Source of the DNA: Angelakisella sp.
GTDB taxonomy: Bacteria > Bacillota > Clostridia > Oscillospirales > Ruminococcaceae
NCBI GenBank assembly: GCA_022795575.1
Contig: JAAWGY010000134.1
Location: 1 to 6,483 of the forward strand
DNA: 6,483 nt
Reading direction: 5' to 3'
The notes under the pieces were generated by a model. It saw nothing but the letters and a program-made list of their open reading frames with translations. It had not been told where the DNA came from and did no database searches. A program made the position numbers and the translations under genes. Shown here piece after piece: positions 1-5,287 of the stretch (positions are counted from its first letter, which is position 1; each line of letters starts with the position of its first letter).

Positions 1-35
1 ACCTTGCAATACACCAAGTATTGCTGCGGTTTTTT
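1..35 (+). terminator. Terminator-like hairpin with T-tract at the left edge
   Basis: A perfect 7-bp inverted repeat, GCAATAC (6-12) and GTATTGC (18-24), encloses the 5-nt loop ACCAA. ACC at 1-3 can also pair with GGT at 28-30 across a small internal loop, and a run of six T follows at 30-35. This looks like an intrinsic terminator for a gene to the left. If an A-tract lies just outside the window it could act in both directions. The stem is only moderately G+C-rich, and the T-tract sits a few bases from the perfect stem, so the call is tentative. It could also be part of a dispersed palindromic repeat. It lies close to the first gene, leaving no obvious room for a promoter between the two. 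Confidence 0.4.
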
Positions 36-58
36 GCCTTGCAGGGCGGGAAAATCCC

Positions 59-1873
59 TTGTCCTGCCTGCATCATCCGGTTATGAATACAGGTTCTGAT
101 AACGGCAAAGCGCCCCCTGTTCCCGCCGAACCGTCGGAGCCACCTTTCTCACAAGCGGCCTCTTCCGCTTTGCCGGAAAGTGAAAGCGCTCCCCCCGATG
201 CCGGCGGCGATGCGCCGGAACAACCGGAAGAGCCCGGCGACCCCGTTGTTTACATGACCACCGAGATTACACCCCAAGGGCTGGAAAAGGCGTTCCGGGC
301 CCTGGGGCGTGTCCCTTCCGGTAACGTGGCGGTCAAGGTCCATTTCGGGGAACCGGGCGGAAGCTTCTACCTGGACCCGCAGCTCATCGGCGGCCTGGTG
401 CAGTCGCTGGAGGGAACCCTGGTGGAAACCAACACCGTCAGCGGCGGCTCTCCCCGGGCCAACACCGCCCTGCATTTGCAGATTGCGGCGGACCACGGCT
501 TTGCGGACATCGCCCCGGTGGAGATATTAGACGCCGGCGGGGAGATGGCGCTGCCGGTGGAGGGCGGCAAACACCTTACCAAAAACCTGGTGGGGGCGGG
601 GCTGGCGGACTATGACTTCTGCGTGGTGCTTTCCCACTTCAAGGGGCAGTCCACCGGCGGTTACAGCGGGGTGATCCGCAATACCTCCATCGGCCTTGCT
701 TCCGTCCCCGGCAAATGCCGCATCCATACGGCCGGGGCGGACGATACCACCTGGCGAGGCGGGGATACAGCGGCCTTTCTGGAATCCACCGCCGAGGCTG
801 CGAAATCTGTTTCAGACTACTTTGAAAACGGGGAAAACATCGTCTATCTTCATGTCCTGAATCATCTCTCGGTGGACTGCGACTGCCGCAGCCACCCCAG
901 AGAGCCGGATATGCACGACATCGGGATACTGGCCTCCACCGATCCGGTGGCTTTGGAGCAGGCCAGCGTTGACCTGGTGTTTGCCGCCCCGGATGGAGAG
1001 ACCCTCAGCCGGCGCATTGAGGAGGACGGCGGGCTTCGTTCCCTGGAGTATGGGGAGGAAATCGGCCTGGGAAGCCGCAGCTATCAGCTGATCTCTTTGG
1101 ATGAAACAGGCGCGGATACCCAAACCCATCCTTACCTGCGGGAGCTGGCCGCCTCCATCGCCGGAGAGCTTGTTTCCCCCGAAATGAGTGAATACGAGAA
1201 GGCCAAGGCTGCCTTCGACTACATCATCACCCATGTGTCCATGGGGGAGCCTATCGGCCCGGAGCTGTGGCGGATACACGGCGGCGGGGATACTCCCATC
1301 CCCTTTGTGGAGCAGCGGGCGCTAAGCCCCCTGCGGTTCGGCGTGGGGATGTGCGAGGACTACGCCGCCGCCCTTACCCTGCTGCTGCGGGAGATGGGGC
1401 TTTCGGCGGAGTATGTCCCCGGCCTCACCTTTTCGGCGGAGGGGCATCTGGTGGATCACGCCTGGACGATGGTGCAGCTCGACGGGGTATGGTACCACCT
1501 GGACAGCCAGCTGGAGGACAACATCTCCCGCCGCGGCTCGGTGCGGTACAAATACTTCCTTCGGGGGGACGCCACCCTATCCGGTTCCCACCGCTGGGGG
1601 CAAAACCTTGTGGATGCCCGTCTATTGACCGGGGAGCAAAACCGGGAGATTGAGGAAAATTTCCTTTTCCCCGCTGCGCCCCGGGATTACCCCACGCCGG
1701 AGCGGCTGACCATAGCGGAAACGCCCGCGCCAAATCTGGAGGCCCTGCAAAAAGAGGCGGAGGCGGAAATTGCCGCCTGGGAGGCCGAAAACGGCCCCTT
1801 GCCGGAGATGAATCTGAACACCGTTCCGCCGGTCTTTGGCCTGGAAGGCTATGGCCCGGCGGAGGAAGGATAG
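59..1873 (+). CDS. DUF362 domain / transglutaminase-like domain fusion protein, 5' end uncertain
   Basis: This is a 604-residue protein if translation starts at the TTG at 59. Residues 10-62 are a Pro/Ala/Glu/Ser-rich linker. Residues 63-346 match the DUF362 family, with FKGQSTGGYSG near 194-204, the DCDC pair (Cys274, Cys276) and the block DIGILASTDPVALEQ at 287-301. The CxxCxxC ferredoxin clusters of many DUF362 proteins are absent. Residues about 375-515 form a transglutaminase-like domain with a likely triad of Cys432 (GMCEDYA), His467 (DHAW) and Asp482 (HLDSQ), so it may be an active papain-fold enzyme. The substrate and reaction are unknown. A Pro-rich linker of this kind usually follows a lipoprotein signal, yet none is visible. 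The frame stays open to the left edge, and neither TTG59 nor the in-frame ATG at 83 has a strong ribosome site. The gene ends 17 nt before the lipoprotein gene and probably leads the operon. The domains are clear; the start and role are not. Confidence 0.85.
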   Translation: MSCLHHPVMNTGSDNGKAPPVPAEPSEPPFSQAASSALPESESAPPDAGGDAPEQPEEPGDPVVYMTTEITPQGLEKAFRALGRVPSGNVAVKVHFGEPGGSFYLDPQLIGGLVQSLEGTLVETNTVSGGSPRANTALHLQIAADHGFADIAPVEILDAGGEMALPVEGGKHLTKNLVGAGLADYDFCVVLSHFKGQSTGGYSGVIRNTSIGLASVPGKCRIHTAGADDTTWRGGDTAAFLESTAEAAKSVSDYFENGENIVYLHVLNHLSVDCDCRSHPREPDMHDIGILASTDPVALEQASVDLVFAAPDGETLSRRIEEDGGLRSLEYGEEIGLGSRSYQLISLDETGADTQTHPYLRELAASIAGELVSPEMSEYEKAKAAFDYIITHVSMGEPIGPELWRIHGGGDTPIPFVEQRALSPLRFGVGMCEDYAAALTLLLREMGLSAEYVPGLTFSAEGHLVDHAWTMVQLDGVWYHLDSQLEDNISRRGSVRYKYFLRGDATLSGSHRWGQNLVDARLLTGEQNREIEENFLFPAAPRDYPTPERLTIAETPAPNLEALQKEAEAEIAAWEAENGPLPEMNLNTVPPVFGLEGYGPAEEG

Positions 1874-1880
1874 AAAGGGG
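1874..1880 (+). promoter_or_regulatory. Ribosome binding site of the lipoprotein gene
   Basis: AAAGGGG begins directly after the stop codon of the preceding gene and lies 10 nt before the ATG at 1891. It supports that start, which also gives a complete lipoprotein signal peptide. Confidence 0.6.
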
Positions 1881-1890
1881 AAATAACAGA

Positions 1891-2385
1891 ATGAAAAAGC
1901 TTGCTATCTGTCTTGCCGTTCTCTGCCTGACCCTTTCAGGCTGCGGGGGCCAACCGGCCGCCGGTTTTTCTGAAAGCGACCTGACTCTCACCGTTGCCGG
2001 AAAGGAATACCACACCAGAGACAACATCGAAACGGTGATAGAAGCCCTGGGGGAGGGCTACCGGTACGCCGAGGGGAAATCCTGCGATTACGACGGCCTG
2101 GACAAAACCTATACCTACGAGGCCGCCACCTTCTACACCAACCCTCTGGCGGCGGGGGACCTGCTGGCGGAGATCTATTCCTCCAGTCCGGATGCCGTCA
2201 CCTCCAAAGGGATCAAGGCCGGTTCCTCCAAGGCCGATGTGCTGGCCTCCTATGGCGACCCCACGGAGCAGGACGACTACCTGCTCATCTACCGGGCCTC
2301 GGAGGAGATCGGTTCCCCGGCCCTCTGCTTTGAGCTGGAGGGGGATACCGTCACCGCCGTTTTCCTCACCGTAGACCCCGTGTAA
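1891..2385 (+). CDS. Small putative lipoprotein of unknown function
   Basis: This 164-residue protein starts with a textbook lipoprotein signal: positively charged MKK, a hydrophobic stretch, then the lipobox LSGC at 15-18. Cys18 would be lipidated and the mature protein anchored on the outer face of the membrane. The mature part is acidic and rich in Tyr, Asp and Glu. Its middle (CDYDGLDKTYTYE, about 65-77) and C-terminal half (GIKAGSSKADVLASYGDPT at 107-125, then a strand pair ending in GDTVTAVFLTV) resemble small Clostridia lipoproteins. The GxxKADVLxxYGxP pattern also recalls the SmpA/BamE-like fold, but that likeness is by eye only. No catalytic residues stand out, so a binding or scaffolding role is more likely than an enzymatic one. 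It is 17 nt after the fusion gene and 12 nt before dltA, so co-transcription is likely. The lipoprotein call is firm; the function is unknown. Confidence 0.9.
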   Translation: MKKLAICLAVLCLTLSGCGGQPAAGFSESDLTLTVAGKEYHTRDNIETVIEALGEGYRYAEGKSCDYDGLDKTYTYEAATFYTNPLAAGDLLAEIYSSSPDAVTSKGIKAGSSKADVLASYGDPTEQDDYLLIYRASEEIGSPALCFELEGDTVTAVFLTVDPV

Positions 2386-2391
2386 AGGAGG
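2386..2391 (+). promoter_or_regulatory. Ribosome binding site of dltA
   Basis: A perfect AGGAGG directly follows the TAA of the lipoprotein gene, 6 nt before the dltA ATG. It is the strongest Shine-Dalgarno site in the window. It confirms the ATG at 2398, and it fills the short gap in which some operons carry dltX. Confidence 0.85.
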
Positions 2392-2397
2392 GCGGCT

Positions 2398-3909
2398 ATG
2401 ACCGTACTGGAACAGCTGAAAAGCTACGCCCAAACCGACCGGATCGCCCTGGTCAACCGGGACGAACAGCTCTCCTACCGGGAATTGGATGCCCGGTCCG
2501 ATGCCTTTGCCGCCTGGCTGCTGGATACCTTCGGGGAGGATTGTTCCCCGGTGGTGATCTGCGGGGACAAGGAGACAGATTTTCTCCACTGTATCTTCGG
2601 CGCGCTGAAATCCGGGCGGGCCTATGTCCCTATCAACAGCGTTGTACCGAAGGAACGGGCCGCTCAAATCATAGCGGATGTAAAGCCAAAGGTGATGGTG
2701 GACTTCACCGGCGGGAATTGGGGGAACGACGCCCAGGTACTTACCCCCGCCGCACTCTCCGAAATCCTCAAAACGTCGGGGACGGTTTCCCCGGAAAGCT
2801 GGGTCAGGGAGACTGACACCGCCTATATCCTTTTCACCTCCGGCAGCACCGGACGGCCCAAGGGGGTGCCTGTCACCGCTGGGAATCTGGACGCTTTCTG
2901 CCGGGGGCTGCTGCCCTTTTATCCCCAGGAGGGCGGCGTTATTCTCCACCAGGTTTCCTATTCCTTCGATGTTTCCGGCTGTGCGGTCTATGCCGGCATC
3001 TGCCGGGGGATGACTCTGTTCACCATAGACCACGCCATGGCCGCAAACTTGCAGGAATGCTTTGCCGCCCTGGAGCGGTCGAAGCTGACTCTGTGGGTCT
3101 CCACCCCGTCTTTTGCGGAGCTGTGCGTTCAGTCGGAACGCTTCTCCCAAGCGCTTCTGCCCCGACTACAGCAGTTCCTTTTCTGCGGGGAGGTGCTGAC
3201 CCATACCCTCTGCGATACACTGGCCCAGCGGTTTCCGTCGGCCCGTATCCTCAACACCTACGGCCCCACCGAGGCCACCGTCTTGGTGACTGCCGCCGAG
3301 ATCACCGAGGAAATGCGAAAGGACAGCCGCTCCATCCCCATTGGCAGGCCCATCGACGGGGTAACGCTGCGGCTGGAACGGGACGGACAGGTTATCACCG
3401 GGGAGGAGGAGACCGGGGAGCTGCAAATTCTCGGCCCCACCGTGGGCCCCGGGTATTGGGGCCGGCCGGACCTCACCGAGAAGTCCTTCTTCACAGACCG
3501 TGAAACCGGTCTGCGGGGCTACCGCACCGGCGATTTGTGCTATCAAAAGGGAGACTGGTATTACTACTGCGGCCGGGCGGATAACCAGCTGAAGCTAAAC
3601 GGCTACCGTATCGAAATCGAGGATGTGGAGGCGAACCTGCAAAGGCTGTCCGGCATTCGTCGGGCGGCGGTGCTTCCCGTCCGGGACGGGGAGGGGAAGG
3701 CCCAATATCTGGCGGCCTTCCTGCTGCTGGAAGAACCGGACGGCCTCACCCCCTTAAAGCGCTCCATTGCCCTCAAACGGCAGGCGGCGGAGTTTTTACC
3801 CGCCTACATGATTCCCCGGAAGTTTTTTGCGGTGGACGCCTTCCCCCTCAATGTCAATGGCAAGATTGACAAAAAGGTTCTGACCGCCCGATTGGAGGGA
3901 ACGCCATGA
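2398..3909 (+). CDS. dltA: D-alanine--D-alanyl carrier protein ligase DltA
   Basis: This cytoplasmic adenylation enzyme activates D-alanine with ATP and transfers it as a thioester to the phosphopantetheine arm of DltC, the first step of teichoic acid D-alanylation. At 503 residues it is the usual length for DltA. The core motifs of the adenylate-forming superfamily appear in order: TSGSTGRPKG (A3, 147-156), NTYGPTEAT (A5, 286-294), YRTGDL (A7, 375-380), the hinge region GRADNQLKLNGYRIE (392-406), and NVNGKID with the catalytic Lys489 (A10). LFCGEVL (261-267) carries the Cys that in characterised DltA proteins lines the D-alanine pocket, and STPSFAE (235-241) is also DltA-typical. Together these separate it from general nonribosomal peptide synthetase domains, the main alternative. 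The segment after Asp191 (DVSGCAVYAG) differs from the common DLSVMD form. The stop overlaps the dltB start by ATGA, so the two are translationally coupled. Confidence 0.97.
   Translation: MTVLEQLKSYAQTDRIALVNRDEQLSYRELDARSDAFAAWLLDTFGEDCSPVVICGDKETDFLHCIFGALKSGRAYVPINSVVPKERAAQIIADVKPKVMVDFTGGNWGNDAQVLTPAALSEILKTSGTVSPESWVRETDTAYILFTSGSTGRPKGVPVTAGNLDAFCRGLLPFYPQEGGVILHQVSYSFDVSGCAVYAGICRGMTLFTIDHAMAANLQECFAALERSKLTLWVSTPSFAELCVQSERFSQALLPRLQQFLFCGEVLTHTLCDTLAQRFPSARILNTYGPTEATVLVTAAEITEEMRKDSRSIPIGRPIDGVTLRLERDGQVITGEEETGELQILGPTVGPGYWGRPDLTEKSFFTDRETGLRGYRTGDLCYQKGDWYYYCGRADNQLKLNGYRIEIEDVEANLQRLSGIRRAAVLPVRDGEGKAQYLAAFLLLEEPDGLTPLKRSIALKRQAAEFLPAYMIPRKFFAVDAFPLNVNGKIDKKVLTARLEGTP
3894..3900 (+). 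promoter_or_regulatory. Ribosome binding site of dltB inside the dltA end
   Basis: GGAGGGA within the last codons of dltA lies about 6 nt before the dltB ATG at 3906. With the ATGA overlap it supports that start and coupled translation. Confidence 0.7.
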
Positions 3910-5033
3910 CTCCCTATTCCGGCCTGCTGTTCTTCTATCTGCTGGGGCTGCTCCTTCTGCCCACTGTGGTTTTGGGGCTGCTGGGCAGAACGCTGAAAAT
4001 CTACGGACTTATCTTCTCTGTCTTTATGCTGGCCCTTGTCTTTGGGGAAGGGGGACAGCTGCCCGCCCTCATCACCTTCTATCTGTGGGAAGGGGCGGTA
4101 TTTCTGGCTTACCGCCGCTGGCGGGCAAGGCTCCCCCTTTGGGCCGTGGTACTTTTTGCGGCCCTTCCGCTGGCCCTGGTAAAGGTCGGGGAGGTATGGT
4201 CGCCCTTTGCGGCCTTTCGCCTGCTGGGGATCAGCTACATGACCTTTCGGGCGGTGGAGGCGCTGCTGAACCTCCACGATGGAACCGTTGAGGCCCTGTC
4301 CTTTTTCCAGTGGAGCAGCTTCCTGCTGTTCTTCCCCTCGGTGCCCTCCGGCCCCATCGACCGGTGCCGCCGCTTCCTTTCCGACCTGGAACGGAAAATC
4401 ACCCCGGAGGAGTACATAGACCTTCTGCGCCGGGGTGTCTGGAAGCTCGTAGGCGGGGCCTTTTCGGCTATCGTTTTGGGCGGGCTTATCTGGCAGTACT
4501 GGCTGGCCCCGCTCCCGGGCAGCGGCTTTCTGCCCACCCTCTCTTATCTGTACGGCTATACCCTCTTCCTCTTTTTCAATTTTGCCGGGAGCAGCAGTAT
4601 GGCCATTGGAACGGGGTATCTTTTGGGCATCCGGGTACCGGATAACTTTCGCCAGCCCTTTCTCAGCGTGGATATGAAGGACTTTTGGTCCCGGTGGCAC
4701 ATCTCCCTTTCCACCTGGCTGCGGGACTATGTGTACACCCGTTTTGTGACCGATTCCCTGAAAAGGAAGAGGTTCCGGAATCCCCGGACGGCTTCCTATC
4801 TGGGGTATCTTCTCACCATGATGACCATGGGGGTCTGGCATGGCCTTGCGCCCCATTACCTTTTGTACGGGGCCTACCACAGCGCCCTTCTGTGTCTGAA
4901 TGAAGCGTTGGATCTCCACTGGAAGCCCTTCAAAAAGTGGAAGCGGAAGGGCTTTGGCCAGGTGTGCTGCGTCCTTGTGACCTTCCACCTGTTTGCCTTC
5001 GGGCTGCTGATTTTTTCGGGAAGATTATTTTGA
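3906..5033 (+). CDS. dltB: D-alanyl transfer protein DltB (MBOAT family membrane acyltransferase)
   Basis: This polytopic membrane protein of the membrane-bound O-acyltransferase family takes D-alanine from loaded DltC on the cytoplasmic side and moves it across the membrane toward DltD and teichoic acid. The 375 residues contain many hydrophobic segments, for example about 5-27, 31-47, 77-95, 133-148, 181-200, 208-228 and 351-370. The MBOAT signature is present: FWSRWHISLSTWLRDY (260-275) with conserved His265, and MGVWHG (308-313) with His312, the likely catalytic histidine. PSGPIDR (147-153) and the starting MTPYSGLLFF also match the family. It is slightly shorter than some characterised DltB proteins of about 400 residues or more, but no motif is missing. 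Alginate O-acetylases share the fold, yet its place between dltA and dltC settles the identity. It overlaps dltA by 4 nt and ends 20 nt before dltC. Confidence 0.97.
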   Translation: MTPYSGLLFFYLLGLLLLPTVVLGLLGRTLKIYGLIFSVFMLALVFGEGGQLPALITFYLWEGAVFLAYRRWRARLPLWAVVLFAALPLALVKVGEVWSPFAAFRLLGISYMTFRAVEALLNLHDGTVEALSFFQWSSFLLFFPSVPSGPIDRCRRFLSDLERKITPEEYIDLLRRGVWKLVGGAFSAIVLGGLIWQYWLAPLPGSGFLPTLSYLYGYTLFLFFNFAGSSSMAIGTGYLLGIRVPDNFRQPFLSVDMKDFWSRWHISLSTWLRDYVYTRFVTDSLKRKRFRNPRTASYLGYLLTMMTMGVWHGLAPHYLLYGAYHSALLCLNEALDLHWKPFKKWKRKGFGQVCCVLVTFHLFAFGLLIFSGRLF

Positions 5034-5039
5034 CGATAT

Positions 5040-5044
5040 GGGAG
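5040..5044 (+). promoter_or_regulatory. Ribosome binding site of dltC
   Basis: GGGAG lies 9 nt before the ATG at 5054. It decides the dltC start: the same frame is open upstream to an ATG at 4937 within dltB, but that extension is not carrier-protein-like. Confidence 0.6.
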
Positions 5045-5053
5045 TATGAATTT

Positions 5054-5287
5054 ATGGAACAAAAGATAGCCGAAATTCTTGCGGAGTTGTGCGGTGTGGA
5101 ACCGGAGGAGATCCAACCGGAGTTGGAACTTTTCGATGAGGGGCTTCTGGACTCCTTCGCCGCCATTCAGCTGGTGATGGAACTGGAAGAAGCCTTTGGG
5201 GTATCCCTGGATATGGCCTCCCTCCCAAGGGAGCGCATCGCCACCCCGGCGGCCATTGCCACTCTGATTCGGGAGAAAAAGGGATGA
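5054..5287 (+). CDS. dltC: D-alanyl carrier protein DltC
   Basis: This is a small acidic acyl-carrier-like protein of 77 residues, the normal DltC length. A phosphopantetheine arm is attached to Ser34 in the motif FDEGLLDSF (27-35); DltA charges the arm with D-alanine and DltB discharges it at the membrane. Flanking helices (MEQKIAEILAELCGV at 1-15, AAIQLVMELEEAFGV at 36-50) fit the four-helix carrier fold. The start at 5054 is chosen over the upstream in-frame ATG at 4937 because the longer form adds 39 residues from within dltB that are unlike any carrier protein, and because a ribosome site precedes 5054. The stop overlaps the dltD start by ATGA. A generic acyl carrier protein would be the alternative by sequence alone, but the operon context makes DltC near certain. 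Confidence 0.96.
   Translation: MEQKIAEILAELCGVEPEEIQPELELFDEGLLDSFAAIQLVMELEEAFGVSLDMASLPRERIATPAAIATLIREKKG
5271..5275 (+). promoter_or_regulatory. Ribosome binding site of dltD inside the dltC end
   Basis: GGGAG near the end of dltC lies 8 nt before the dltD ATG at 5284. Together with the ATGA overlap it supports coupled translation of dltC and dltD. Confidence 0.6.

Noticed and set aside
3..86. Open frame ending in TGA at 84-86 that overlaps the ATG at 83 as ATGA, possibly the tail of a preceding coupled gene
   Set aside because: The 27 codons show no recognisable protein, the hairpin with T-run falls inside them, and no ribosome site precedes the ATG at 83. It cannot be supported without the left flank.
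1936..3150. A 404-codon open frame on the minus strand across the lipoprotein gene and dltA
   Set aside because: It is antisense to two genes with clear family motifs. Its product is rich in Gly, Pro and Arg with no recognisable domain, as expected for shadows in G+C-rich DNA.
3433..3463. G+C-rich inverted repeat (GGCCCC at 3445-3450, GGGGCC at 3458-3463) as a possible terminator or attenuator inside dltA
   Set aside because: No T-run follows, and the bases encode an ordinary Gly-Pro-rich segment of an adenylation domain, so codon use explains it.
3804..4988. A 394-codon open frame on the minus strand across dltB
   Set aside because: It is antisense to a well-supported MBOAT gene, and its composition (Gln, Gly, Lys and Pro rich) reflects the complement of membrane-protein codons. 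No domain was recognised.
4937..5053. Upstream in-frame extension of dltC from an ATG at 4937
   Set aside because: It lies within dltB, adds 39 residues unlike a carrier protein, and the ATG at 5054 has its own ribosome site and gives the normal family length.
5010..5053. A+T-richer stretch with TTGACG and TATGAAT before dltC as a possible internal promoter
   Set aside because: The two boxes are only about 9 nt apart, far short of the 16-18 nt needed, and the stretch is the end of dltB plus the dltC ribosome site.
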